Source: Petrosia ficiformis (taxonomy: Eukaryota; Porifera; Demospongiae; Haplosclerida; Petrosiidae). From it: a stretch of DNA of 64,000 nt. This document shows, piece after piece, positions 12,748 through 25,400 of this stretch (position 1 is its first letter; each line of letters opens with the position of its first letter). The position numbers and the translations under genes were made by a program. Under the pieces are notes generated by a model. That model saw nothing but the letters and a program-made list of their open reading frames with translations. It ran no database searches and was not told the origin of the DNA. Location of the stretch: contig OX345636.1 in assembly GCA_947044365.1 (NCBI GenBank), positions 11,099,809-11,163,808 of the forward strand, written 5' to 3'.

Positions 12748-13100
12748 TTATATTTTTAACTCAACTCCTTGACGTTCTCGAATAGTGTCTTTGATGGCTT
12801 TCTTAATCTCCTCTGCTGCGTGTATAAATGGACCACCTACTTCATAAAAAACATCGAAAAATGTAGTACAATACTTCTCAATCTCTGGCAATTCATTTCT
12901 GAAAGCAAACCCAGAACGAAAACACTCAATAATTTTACCATTTGCTGGATTTTGACGAACTTCATCTGTTATAATACCAGCTGCATACAATTTATTAGCA
13001 AACGTTTTGATGCTAGTCTCCCATATTTCACAAAGACTAGCATGATGCTTCTGCAGTACTCCTTTGATACAGTTTTTCACTTCATGGGTATCTATAGTAT
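12748..13100 (-). CDS. Terminal exon: helical, possibly death-fold/CARD-like domain
   Basis: The last exon starts after TCTTCATAG and ends at a TAA just above 12748. It encodes about 115 residues predicted mostly helical. Its core pattern, Leu-Tyr-Ala-Ala-Gly-Ile-Ile followed by spaced hydrophobics, is shared with the terminal exon at 62439-62749 (Leu-Tyr-Ser-Asn-Arg-Ile-Ile). That exon also starts Asp-Thr after its acceptor. The shared phase and pattern show that both genes end in the same module. The death-fold assignment is inference from helical content and family context. Confidence 0.5.
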
Positions 13101-16100
13101 CTATGAAGAGATGAATAAAATTATATCAGCAATCAAAAACTGTATTGACTATCCATGTGAAAGGCAACACTAGGTAAATCACAATCTGATGAACATTATA
13201 TGATTCAATTAATGGTGGTATACTGAAGAATTACAATATTAATTTTATTGCTTTATCATGTTTAAATTATTCACCTGTACGAGGTATAGTATCATCCAGT
13301 TTAGCACAATCACATGAAGGTTCTGAGATGTAAGGATATCAGTAGGTACAGTAATTATTATAGATAGTTAATAAACTATATACCTGTTTCCAGAAATCGG
13401 CTGATATAAATAGTCTCTGTATCAGAAGATATTCCCTTAGGCGTTAGAGGATGTCTCAAACGTGTTGTTGGTTTACAACAGAGTTCAGCCCATACAGTAA
13501 CCACACAAGATTCCCAATCGGGAACAAGAGATCCAAATAAATCAACATTTTTCTTTCTGAGCTATTTATAGAGTATTTATTATGTTAATTCGAATGAAAT
13601 TATACGATGTACATAATCATTGTTAAACTTTGTTATAGTAATCATTTATTGGGGTGAGCCTTAGTGAGCAGCACAGCTGCTAACTGCTTGTTTGTTTGAA
13701 CAATATTTGCTACCCCGATACTCCTGGGTTCCACAGGTTCCTGCTTTGGATACAGTAGATTGAATTATACATGCCTTATCAGATATTCTAAAAGAAATCC
13801 TAGCTAAGGAAGTGCTGTGACTATATACACAAGCATGGTTCCTTTACAACATTCACTAGCTAGTTGTAAATACACTGTGAGAAAGTTTATGGGCCCTTCA
13901 TATATAATTATTATAAGCTAAGGGCTTCAATTAAAGAATACAATTTGGGATTCTTGGATGTATTCCTATTTCTGGTTAAATGATCAGTGCATACATGGGT
14001 ATAAATAAGTGTGGCCGGATTAGCTAGGCCCCCTGCCCCAATAACATTAATTTTGTTCCTACCTTTATGGAATTATAGTAAGGTAGGGTATAAGTGCTTA
14101 CATACACTTGCAGTCATTAATCTCTCAAGATGTATTTTATCTTATTACTAACAAAACTCTCTAAATTCATCACCAAACCCTTTCCAGTTCAAACAAGTTA
14201 ATATCATGAGACTTGTACATAAAACGTAGTAAAATATTGTTATTTAATTGGAGGATTCAATGATTCTGTGGTCAACAACATAATTATGGCCCACCCCTAT
14301 GATTGCTCTCCCTGTGGTTTATGCTTTTGTCACATGCTCAGTCCATTAATGGGTGTGATATATAATAGAACATGTGCTTGAGCTCTATAGACCAGCACAT
14401 TATGTATAGAAACTGAACACAATAGCTATTCTATCTGAAATATATTCCTAAAGTTCTACAACAACCTTTAAAATGTCAGAAGAGTGGATAATCAAAATAA
14501 TAACTATAATAGACTGTTGTGCTTTTTGAGAAAGTCATGATTACTGTACGATGAAACCACAAAGCAATCATAAGGATAATTGTTTCTCCGTTATGTGATA
14601 TAAATTATATTTTACGGAAAAATGGCATAGCTAGCTTACTATGAGAGGCTTCCTGTCAGGTTCAATGTGCCACCCTTGACAAGCTACTTCTTCCATGGTA
14701 ACAGTGTCAAGTTCAATAGATCCATTTACTGGATCCAGGAATGCAAACTTGAACTCAATGTCATAATTGGTTGCAATACTCTAAAAGGGAATTGAAAATT
14801 TTATTATAATAATTGCTGTTTTAATTACCTGTAATAAAAGGGGAATATCCTGTACTACCAAAAACTTCATTTCCCATCGGTTACATGCTACCCTCTCGTA
14901 ATACAATCTACCTTTGTAATTAGTACCCGGCATATTGGAGACTCCACCAACTTGTGTAACAATTAGATATAAGATATTAGATTATAAGGATAACAATTAA
15001 TACCTTCTGTTAAAACAGAGTAACGTGTGGATCTCAGAGAATCAGGTACTCCACTATCTATCCTAGCTCTTCCAGAATCTGACATGTAAACAAAATTTTT
15101 TTAGTATAATCCAACTGGGATAATGATTTAGCTATATTCCCTTACATTTCTTTTTTTCCTGCACTGGATCATCGGACATGTTGGCAACCTCTCCTGGAGA
15201 ACCATCACCATTGTTAGTAGCGTTACTCTCAATATCAACTACAAATTTTAATGATTATTAGTTTTTATTGTTTTTATATCATTTTTACTTTTGACTTCCT
15301 GTATTTCAGATGAGACGGGTTCTACTGCCTCTTCAACATCTGTGTTAGACTCAGTTGATGGATTCTCATCTAATGTTAAAAAAGTATAATATCAAAATTG
15401 TTTGCTATTGATGTCCTAACCATCTCCAGATGAAGACTCAGTTTCACTTTCAGGATCAGGAGGATCATTTTCTTCAGATTTACCAATACCCATCACACAA
15501 AACTTAGAGCGAGATATCACTCCATACTGACTATCAGTAGAGAATTTCCCACCCTTTATGTACTCGAATTTGTATGGTGGTACCAACTCATCTATAGGTG
15601 CTGTTATAAAACTCAAATATTTCACCTGTTCTGCATTCGTCAGAGAGACACTGTGTTGTATTTCTAATTTCACAGATTGGGAGAGCTCCTCGGTAAATTT
15701 GATGACATACAAAGCACTGACAAGCTCCATTCCTTTAGGAAACTGGAATTCACCTCCCAAAAGAGCTTTCACAATCACTTGTGATGGATTGATGGCATGT
15801 AATGGGATATGCATTTTAAACCCATACGAACTCCAATCAAGAGACAAGGGAAGGACTTTGTCAATGGAAAACACTTTCTCTTTCACTACATAAAGTCCAA
15901 GATCATCTGTGCAAAATGTACAGTGTAAACATGATTATGTTATGTTTAATTGCACAATCCTAACCTCTTGGTGGTGGAACTGATAACAAAGTTTTCATTT
16001 GTTGTATTGTAGCATCCTGTTCTTTCACTTTTTCTCTCTCCATTTCCAACATTCTCTTTAGTTTCTCAATCTCTGATGGATGTAATAGCACAATCAATGA

Positions 16101-19100
16101 TTTCATATAAAAATGCAAACTAAAGTCTACTAACCTCCATGTTTTTCTGCTGGTTCTTTCTTCTGTTTCTTCTCTAGTACTGGACTCTCCTGGTCATCTT
16201 CATTTGGCTTAACATCTGAATAAAATTACAAAAGTGACTAATGACATTTCCATGTTTTTAAAATAAAAAATCTGATTGTAACTTTGTATTTGTAGTTATA
16301 CACAACACAATACATAATTATATTTATTAAATGGTAAATGTAAAGCTGTCAGTAAGTATGTATGATATTCATAATCATTGGGTTGCAAAGATGTTGCGAC
16401 TATTCGCATATATAGCCACAATACAGTGTCAACCAACTTTGTTCATTATAAATAACTTGCTTTTAAAATAAACACTCCTCATCTATAAGTAGTTTGAGAA
16501 GTATGCTATGCAAAAAGGCAACTATAATCAGAATCATCAAATAATTATCTTTAAACATGCACTTGTTATATATAAATTTATGAAGAAGCCAACAACATTT
16601 GGTATAACCATTTCTGGATGCTGAGTCTTCTGGCTTAAAATTGCTGAATACCAAGACTTTGATGGAAGGAATGGTATCTTTTTTGCATGCAGGAAGGTAT
16701 CGTAATAATATATTTAAATTAAAGAAAAAAATATGGTCACGTATTATAGTAATATTTATGTAACAAAATTTTATTACATTTCACATAGAATATCATTTTG
16801 TATTTGTTAGTAAGTAGTCATGAATCATGCTCACATTATAATTACCTTTAGTATGATATGCTGTTGCATGTTTCCACTGGTTCTCAGCATAAAATATAAA
16901 CAAGAAGAGGATATAAAATAATAACAGGAGGATAATAATTCAATGTACTTGATTTGTATAAATCATTAAACTCCCAGCTAGACTAAGGAATTGTTAACCC
17001 TCACCAGTTTGGCAATAAAAAACTACAAATGCTAGCATTGTGATTGAGGTTCACAGTATGCTGGAAATTATTTGTTAGGCATTTTTATGGTGTGCAGGTG
17101 TTAACATGTAAAATCATAATTATTTAGATATAATTATGCTTGTCATGCACATAACTGTTGTATATGAATTTAGATTAGTATCATTCCATGAGCTCAATCA
17201 ATTAGCTAATGTATGTTGAGTGTAAAAGAACTTGCACACACTCAAGCTATAGACGAGCCTACAAAGTACAACTAACAGCTGTTGTAGCAAAAAAACATCA
17301 GCAAATGATAATGGTCACAACGAAGCAATCATAGGGATTGTTTTTCTTGTTCTAAACACTTTTGGTTCTAAAGTTGACGGTCAGTTTTATTTTTTCATAT
17401 TACTAATTCAGAGAAGACTTTGGATATAAGAGAGCATGTCAAGAAATACTACTAGATGGGCATTCTTAGTGAGACACTACGCCTGAAGTCAAAGTATATG
17501 TATAGTGATTTACCCTACAATTTTGAAAAATATAATTATATAGTCCAAGAAGCAATCACACCCACCATAGAAAAGAAGCCCCTAGCTCTTTAACTCTCTT
17601 TTGTGCAGAGCTAAGTTGAGTCTTCGCTTCTTCTAATGCCATATCTAAGTACATGTACAAAGCATAAGTAAATATTTACAATCTTGAGAATGGTTTATGT
17701 CTAAAACTCTCAATATTTAGCAAACAAACTTTCAGAAATGTAGGTATTTGGTTCATTTGTCATGAGTGGAATATTAAAAGGTTTACTACAATATTACCTC
17801 TTTGCTGTGACTGATCTTTCAAGGCTTCGATTTTTGAATAAAGCTCATTCTCATCAGTAAAATTAATCAATTGAATAATATTAATTTTTATGCATAATAA
17901 AGATATAATTAATCTTTGATTAATTACATATTATCATAGTCATAATAAGGATGTAATTAATATTAATACATAGCATAGCATATTCAGCACTGTTATTGTA
18001 ATCTTATAGGTATATGTATTTCATATTCACCTGTAGATTTCCGTCTAACAAATTTTAACTGGTTCTCAGTATACACTAAAAGAAGATAAATAATGTGTAA
18101 GATACTAACACAGAGAAGAGAAAAACATTCATTCAGCAGTTTGAAATCTGATTATAAAGCATTGGAGTTTATCTAAAAGTAAATTTTGTTAGTGATCATA
18201 ACTCAGAAGCAATCCCTTGCATTTATTAAAATCTAATTATTGAATTTCATTTTAATAGCCTAAAATGTGAACAGGTAATAATTATTTATTAAACAAAGTC
18301 ACCTTGAATATCTAGCTGTCTTGCACAACGTTTGAAGTTGACTTTCGATTGGACTACAATATCTTGATTTATAATGAACTCCCTCCAATATGTATGAAGA
18401 TTCATCAGCTTTCGAGCGAGTGCTTTTTTAGCTGATTCTTCATTTTCCTTTTGCCATTTTTCTTTCCATTTTATGATTGCACCAACAACTGAGGTTATGT
18501 CTGGCTTAATAAGAGTAACCTCTAGTTCCTCTACAAACATACTCCGAGCTGTATCATGATAAGAGGAGATTTCTTTAGCCAAATCAATAATATCATCAAA
18601 AGTGAGGTCTGCATGAATGAAACAGAATAGTAGCCTGTATAAAATATAATACTATTGCATGTTATAATCTTTCTATACATCATTAACTGCAAATGTTAAT
18701 TTTGCGCTTTACTGTGCATGTGCATGTATATACCTATGCATGTGGGTGAGACTCAGTTATTAAAGTATAAAACATACATGTTATCCAGAGCATTAGTATT
18801 ATGTATAAGAAATCTTTTGATTTAGTTCATAATTATATACCTCCATTAAGCTTGAACTGTTTTTCAATTGGTGTCTGAAAAGAATAAATATAATAACTAC
18901 TCTATCGTTAAATTTTATGATTATTTACACAATAATTACACATAAATTATATATAGCAGAAATTTTTATGTTCACACATGTCCTACATTAAAAGATATTC
19001 ATGGTCTATAATCATAGGAACACAAGATATCTCAGTTTATTAACTACACCGGAACTGACTTATTAGTTAAAATTAAAACTTATATAATATTACTTACTTC

Positions 19101-21575
19101 ACTAAGAATTTCATTCCACACTGTAATCTGGCTATCATCTATGTGTTTCACTCTGCACGTTTTGCAAAGTGTTTTACTAGGCAGGACATGTCGGCGATGG
19201 TAAAGATTGTATCCTATTTCTTTGTAGCAATCAAGTTCACATGTAATGGCAAAGTGGTATTTGATATCTTTGGATTGGTTGGCCATTTTTCGTACAAATC
19301 TAGAACAACATTTAACTATAATATTATGCTGGCAAATAGTTTTGTATGTTCCACCATATTTCGTTTTTCCACAAGAGAGAAACTCGATTACATCACCCTG
19401 AGATGTAATTTTAATTTCAAATGCTCCATTAGGAGTTGCGATTCGAATTGCAGCTGTATTAATAGATGTAGTAAGAATTAGCTGCGAATTATCGAAATGG
19501 CGTAAAAGAGAATCAATGATCATGATCTGCATGTTGACTGGTGATGATTCCATTCCCAAAACCAGCTGTATTGCACCACGTGTACACTTCGTTTCCTCCT
19601 TACCAGTACGAACTGAAGGAACGTAGAATGCAGGACCAGGAATTTGGATATCTTTGGTAATGCTATTATATGGCACTCTTGCTGCTTGACCTACAGAACG
19701 CAAAATTTTTAGGTAAATTTCTGCTTCATTAAATATAGATAATTCAGCCTCAGGAATAACACCATGGGGAATCAACTCTGAGCTAGAGGTTTCTTTCACA
19801 CGATTAAAAAGAAGCTGAATTTGCTGTAGATATTCGTTTGGTTTTATAATGATGTATTCCGATTTAGGAACAATGAGTCGGAGATCCAGAATACTTCCAA
19901 AAGAGGTGAAAAATCTGCAAAATTCTCCAAGATTCTCTTGTATTCCAAATTTTTGTGCTTCCTGCTGCAATTCGTCGACATTAATATAAGGAGAGTCATG
20001 TTGAGCTAACGAACTTCGAAAACGCATCCATGATTTCGGGATGTTTTGTGACTCCAGCTGGTTAAACAGTTTCTGCAAATGATCTTTTAATAGTTTCTCA
20101 TCTTCATTAGACTCCATATCAATGGCTGTGATATCAATGTCAACCAGATCTTCTACACCCATTTGTTTTGCCACATTATCACACTCTCTTCTTAATGTGC
20201 CCAGAGGTACTCTCAAACGTTCTGGTAACGTTTTAGCTTTTTTTACATCTGAATCTTTATTTTCGTTTTCATCTCCGTCATTTTTGCTATATGTTGCAAA
20301 AATTTTACAAGGAGATTTACCACGTTTATTGCCTTTACTGAGTTGACAGGAACGAAACAGATACTGAACGCGAGATCGCCAATTCATGACTAGTGGATCA
20401 TGAACTAAAGGAGGCTCATGAAGACGCTCAACATCACGCTCAAGATCAAGAAAAAGCAACATGTAATTTCGTGAGATATGACCACAGAACCGATACAAAA
20501 ATGGTATGATTGTCCTATTAACACCTATGTCCCAACTGTTCATCAATCCATTTTCAGAACTGAGTGACTCTATAGGAAAACCAGGTTTTACATGTGCATA
20601 TTCCTTCTCATTTGCAGTGCCAAACCCACGAACTATAAATTGATCGTGTGAGAAACCAAGTGGATTGTTATCATTATTGACGGTAGGGGCAAGTTTGTTA
20701 AGTGCCTTGGACTTTTTGCTATTAGGTAATCCACTGAATGTGAGTAGCATGGGATACAATTCAACCTGATCGGTGTTATCTATGCAAAAACACAAACATT
20801 GGGTTTATTAAAATAGGTAACAAATGTTATAATGTTAATTTGTCAATTATGTTATATCATAGACTTCATCAAGTTGATATCAATTCTTGTGGGGCTATAA
20901 ATGCAATTTATAGTAAATTGGTACATTGTAGTGTTGTTTTAGTTAACTATAACTATAAGTAAAACCCCTTGACACTTTTAGTTAGTTAACTAAAACTAAA
21001 ACTCTTTTAAAAAGCCCAATATCATTTTAGTTAATTAAACTATAACTGAACTAAAACTTTGAGAAACCAGGCATACTACAATTAAAAGTGGTCCCTATGG
21101 TTCTACTATAACAACATATAATATTAGAGTACATTGATTGCCAAGGAAAAATCAAATTTACCACATCGTCCTGCTGTGCATGAATCATGTTTGTATTAAG
21201 CTAATTGAGTTGTTTATAATATACAAAATATGTGACCTAAATCAATGAATGGTATTATCATAAATGCTTAAAATATTTTTAAGAAGTACTAAGTTTTGTT
21301 TAAAAAATACAATTAATTGTGATGACTAAAAAAGCAAGCTTCAGTTCCATACACTTCCTCTTAACAGGGTAGAAGAAAATATCATTTACCACTATCAACC
21401 TCTCCATTTTATTGCTATCGTGAGAACTATTGTCTTCCTAATAGAAAACTTAATGACTTAATAACACTTACAGCTTACATGTTGTGATCATATTGATGAA
21501 TACAGGTATAATACTATAGATTACAGTCAATTTATTAATTCATAACATACCTTCATCAACCCCTTGAGAACTTTC
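12748..21575 (-). CDS. Roc-COR-like, coiled-coil, ZU5-like multi-exon gene (paralogue 1, intact)
   Basis: This is a probable signalling scaffold of the Roco-like class; function is inferred from domains only. Exon model on the minus strand: small exons 21575-21551 and 21437-21390 (tentative), 20779-19098, 18874-18841, 18608-18303, 18075-18031, about 17849-17801, about 17651-17570, 16882-16846, 16215-16135, 16072-15965, 15906-15421, 15371-15290, 15239-15147, 15079-15003, 14958-14829, 14780-14641, 13563-13385, 13321-13276, 13100-12748. Most borders show GT-AG. Many are confirmed by matching exons in the paralogue at 28.7-32.6 kb; for example the 34-nt exon encoding FKLNG is the same length in both. 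Order of domains: GTPase-like, COR, helical exons, acidic linkers, ZU5-like, second beta-rich region, terminal helical domain. The initiator Met is not identified and may lie upstream of 21.6 kb. No frameshift or internal stop was seen. Confidence 0.65.
14287..14580 (+). mobile_element. Diverged GGCCCGTAGGGCC-family MITE in an intron
   Basis: Begins ATGGCCCACCCCTATGATTG and ends CACAAAGCAATCATAAGGAT, with the family's ATATATTCCTAAAGTTCTAC block inside. It lies in the intron between exons 14780-14641 and 13563-13385 of the Roc-COR gene. Confidence 0.65.
15421..15906 (-). CDS. ZU5-like domain exon
   Basis: A 486-nt exon with acceptor TTTTGCACAG and donor ATG|GTTAGG. The product has a beta-sandwich pattern typical of ZU5: SSYGFKMHIPLHAI, then PKGMELVSALYVIKF, then SVKLEIQHSVSL, and a closing GGKFSTDSQYGVISRSKF strand pair. 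It ends in an acidic Ser/Glu/Asp tail. ZU5 domains in other proteins (ankyrins, UNC5, PIDD, ZO-1) bind partner domains and often sit next to death-fold domains, which fits the C-terminal helical exon here. The paralogue at 28.7-32.6 kb lacks this exon. Confidence 0.6.
17165..17345 (+). mobile_element. Remnant of the GGCCCGTAGGGCC MITE in an intron
   Basis: Weak match: CATGAGCTCAATCAATTAGC, AAAAGAACTTGCACACACTC, and the end GAAGCAATCATAGGGATTG. It lies in the intron between the coiled-coil exon near 17600 and the exon at 16882. Confidence 0.4.
19098..20779 (-). CDS. Large exon: degenerate Roc GTPase-like region plus COR domain
   Basis: One 1.68-kb exon. The acceptor is the TTTTTGCATAG before ATAACACC, so an apparent MCFC start just upstream is intron read-through. 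Early in the exon LTFSGLPNSKKS occupies the Walker A place (GxxxxGKS expected), with the second Gly replaced by Lys. NSWDIGVNRTIIPFLY resembles switch II (DxGG) with one Gly lost. These suggest a pseudo-GTPase. The middle has a COR-like winged-helix signature (IPKSWMRFRSSL, then INVDELQQEAQKFGI, FFTSFGSILDLR and IIIKPNEYL). The end carries the conserved YNLYHRRHVLPSK followed by a CxxC motif. Assignment rests on my recognition of these patterns; a profile search was not possible. Confidence 0.65.
20920..21075. repeat. TTAGTTAACTA-rich inverted repeat
   Basis: Multiple AGTTAACTAAAACT-type palindromic segments in the 5' intron region of the Roc-COR gene. Similar sequence occurs in the first intron of the transposase gene (about 25415-25520) and at about 54690-54775, so it is a dispersed family. 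Confidence 0.5.
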
Positions 21576-21964
21576 CTGTAAAAAAATATAATGTGAACAC
21601 TTATATTGGGAAAAATCATACATTAGCATTCATGCAGTAACTTCAGGAGATTTAGTAAACAAAAGATTAAATACACTGAACCAATATAAACATTTTGACA
21701 CTAATTTTAGCTATACTATCTTGCAATAGATATAGACTAGTCATTATTTGACTCAGCAAAGGAGCAGGGAAATGTCCATCAGGGATGATAATTTGGCTCC
21801 TTTGCATAGTTTCGTGCAGCCAACTTATCACTAAAAAAGGAAACATCCTGGAAAAGGTAATAGACTTTTGATATCTTACAAGATTTTCGGCAGAGACAAG
21901 CAATATACTAGCTATATAATATTATGGTGGCAATTTCCAGTTTGACTTGAATTTTCTTGATCCA

Positions 21965-22115
21965 CACTGTTAGAAATGGGGTGTACATATACACCAGGGA
22001 TGTAGTATACAAGGGTGTAGAAGCTCACATTGGGTGTATGATGTGGTTTTGGGGGGTAAAATAATGGAAGGTGTACCTTTTGGTTTGTCAAAGGTGTGAA
22101 TGTTGTCAACCAGGG
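21965..22115 (+). repeat. Left terminal inverted repeat and subterminal GGTGTA motifs
   Basis: Contains CACTGTTAGA at the tip and GGTGTA or its complement at least five times in about 130 bp. In CACTA elements such subterminal repeats are the binding sites of the element's DNA-binding protein; here that role is inference. Confidence 0.7.
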
Positions 22116-22255
22116 AGCAAATAATACCAATGACAATACCATGCATGCATGAGTAGTGATTGATACTACTAATTATACAGATAACACAGCTCTATATAAA
22201 TAATTTTCCATTGCACACAGTCTTTATTCTCTTTGTATATCATCTCCATTTTAAT

Positions 22256-22345
22256 ATGTACATCTTAGCCAAGTGGCGTACACCTAGGGCTATCACACCG
22301 AGAGTACCAGGTTCGATCCCAGAATCTACATTACTCTTTTTTTTT
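22256..22345 (+). tRNA. tRNA-like sequence (pseudo-tRNA or SINE head)
   Basis: An A-box-like TTAGCCAAGTGGC and a perfect B-box-like GGTTCGATCCC lie about 40 bp apart, followed after 15 bp by a 14-T run that could end Pol III transcription. An acceptor-like pairing of ATGTACA with TCTACAT is possible, with one mismatch. The T stem is imperfect and the anticodon loop is unclear, so this is more likely a tRNA pseudogene or tRNA-derived SINE fragment than a working tRNA. It lies inside the CACTA-like element, 3' of the transposase gene. Confidence 0.35.
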
Positions 22346-22428
22346 TTTTTCCAAATAGCTAATCCGCATGGCTTGTATGAAGAAGCAAACAAATCTTATG
22401 TGTAATTACAAAGAATACAAAAATGAGA

Positions 22429-25400
22429 TTAAAAAGTAAGACGATGCTTTATTGGAACCATTAGACTGTCACAGTTGTTCTTCAAATGAAGGGGGATATG
22501 TGAAACAAGGTTCTCATATTGCACAAAGCATATTTCAGTGCTGTTTTTTACTTCAAAAGCGTGGTAATGTGGGTTGTACGAACATGTGTATAATAGTAAC
22601 ACACTGAACACAATGATTTCATCAATAATGTATACACTAGTTATCTTTCCAAATAAAGGAAACTCCTCATCAATTCCTACCACCACGACACAAGGTTTTT
22701 TATATGTGGTACCACAGACTTTTACCCACTTTGACCTAGATGACATAATTAAAATAAATTACATTATACAAATGGCTCAACTAAGAGTGATCACATATGC
22801 ATTGGGTATAAGTTATATAAATTACATACTTGTACGGATGAGAGTCTTCATTACCAACTGGAAATCCACTTGGCACTGTAACTACGTTACCTAATGAGCA
22901 CAATATAATACATGCATCAGTTTATGTCCGTATGATAGTAATATACATACCAGGTCCAACCTCAATGTCAACAGAGAATGAAGAATCATCCAGACGAAGG
23001 TAAGATTGTAATTGCTCATGTCTCAGTGCAAGTGTGTGGCAAATATTAATGTAGTTTCCAAGGGAATTAGCAAGGCGCTTGAAATAAGAATGTTTGGATT
23101 CATATCGCATGGTCCAGTGATGTTTCAAAGGTCCATATCTAGAAATAAGAAAGTATGGACAATATTAATTTTAATATTATACCAGAAGCCCTTAGGTTGG
23201 GGCTCATGATTATACATAAAAATATTACATCGGACTTACTGTCGAATTAATTCTGGCATGTGAACCATAAAATGCATCTTAGGGATGACAGGATTGGAGG
23301 GGTAGATGACTGTAAACTCATTATGATGATCTTCAATAAGTACTGACAAAAGGGATATGTCCTCTGGAGAAATGTCGGGAGCAAAAAGGATGTCGATGAT
23401 GTCAAGAAGAAGAAGATATGACAGCCAATGCTCATCCTCCTCTGGTACCCAGTAACCTATCATCAGTGGTAGAAGTCGACCTAATAGCCACATCTGACTA
23501 GCTGAAATATTGACATGTTCAATTAATACATGTATGACACAAGATGATGACACTACTTACCACTCTGCTTCAAAGAATTGTCTTTGTCACTAATAGTTTT
23601 TGCAGAAATGGTTGATGGACGATCCTTTACTTCAGTGTGGCCTAAGTCAAATGCTTCAATTTGCTGATTCAACTGATCTAGAGTAAAATAGTTATCGCAG
23701 CAGATGAACTGCCGCAATAAGAGCTTAGCTTCATACTGTAATGCACCTTCCAGTATGTCGTGCATTACATCTGGTATCAATGCACCAGTAGCAATATCAA
23801 AGTATTGTAACTCATCAAGCACAGATCTGTAGTTGATGCCATAATTTTTTGAGCACTCGCGATAATCTTCATCTGTACTCTCCAGATGTTGAAGTTGTTC
23901 AGCATGAGTTGAAGGAGTACGTAGTACAAAATCACGAGCTCTGAACTTTGAATTCATCTCATGTCTAGTGGCCATGCATTGACGACATGGACGATATGCT
24001 GCAGTTGTCTCCTTGAATCCACCACATGCACAACTAGCTGGGTTGTCAGCTGAAAGGACACACAGTGTACCATAGAAAGTTTTAGGAGTTCCAGAAATTA
24101 CAAAAGTACAACCATTCTCCTAATTAAGATGAAAAATATTCATAGTACAGTTAAAGATTTATGAATAACAAGTTAACTACAAATACCATTACAATGATTA
24201 TGCATTATTATGAATATAATAGCACTTGCAAACATACTAATCTTTTAAGGTCTTCAGCAATTGGTTTCATGATAACATTCATGCCATACTTCTTAATCAG
24301 AGTACTCTTGACAAGTGCTAACAATTGAATAGACCTCAGTTTAGACCGCACTTTCGGTACACAATTACCCAGGGTGAAGTAAAATGCACCTGTATACAGT
24401 TGCATTATAGAAATAATGGATCTTGTAAAGTTAAATATATTATTACCAATTTTGTGAACACTTCTTCTAGATCCAAGTGGATTACATAGTTCTAAATCAT
24501 CATAATACAGAAACACCTACATGTATGTGTATTATATTAGATAATTATGATAGTGTGCATGGATGCTAATGTTACCTGTAGCCACTGAATACTGACACTG
24601 CAAAGTGGATGTTTAGAGAACTTTCGTCCGTCACAATAATCTCTCAGAATTGTATCCTTGCTTTTGTGACCTTTCTCAATCTATTACAATTATAGTTAAC
24701 TATCACTGCGTGTACATATACAATAGCAAGTACAGTGTACAGCTGCATGTATACAATATACAGTAGTTTACCTCAGTTAACATATTGCTGTTTTGCAGTA
24801 ATCTTTCAAGTGTTGAAAGTAGTGGTATATATTTCATTTCATCTTTTACCTCTACACACTGCCTCTTACTTCCACTTCCTCTCATCTTTCTCTCAGATCC
24901 TAATACAATTGTTTTAGGATCCTGTAGCAAATCACAAGGTACATGATATACATGTATGTAATTATGACATTATTAAATATTGTAACTCTTACCACCATTG
25001 CAAACTTTTCCTTGAAATACTTCAGTTGGCGGTATTCAGACTCAAGTCCCTTGAAGGGTCTTCCATACTGTCCATCAACATCAAACACAGGATCAAGTGA
25101 TAAGATTATTTCATCACTAACTTGAGAATTCCTCAGTTGTGCTTTTGTTACATTGTGAAGGTCTGACAGATATATTTGGAAGAGATCTGTTACATGTTCA
25201 ATGATTGATTCCATTGCCACTTGTGATATTTTGTGTTTTTCTTTGATCTTTAATATCCACTTAGCTGCTGCTCTCTTCAGAGCATCTGAATTTGAAACCA
25301 CACTACTTTGGTCATCTATAGAAAGAAAAAAAACAAGACCTGTTAAAATATGACTATTATGTGATAAAAATTGTACAAATATATATATTATAGGATCAAC

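Noticed and set aside
20770..20795. MCFC start codon for the large Roc-COR exon
   Set aside because: The same MCFC precedes the paralogue exon, where it is part of the TTTTTGCA-C/T-AG splice acceptor; it is intron read-through.
21667..22405. Short frames near the left end of the CACTA-like element
   Set aside because: They overlap the terminal repeat or the tRNA-like segment, with no domain and no splice support.
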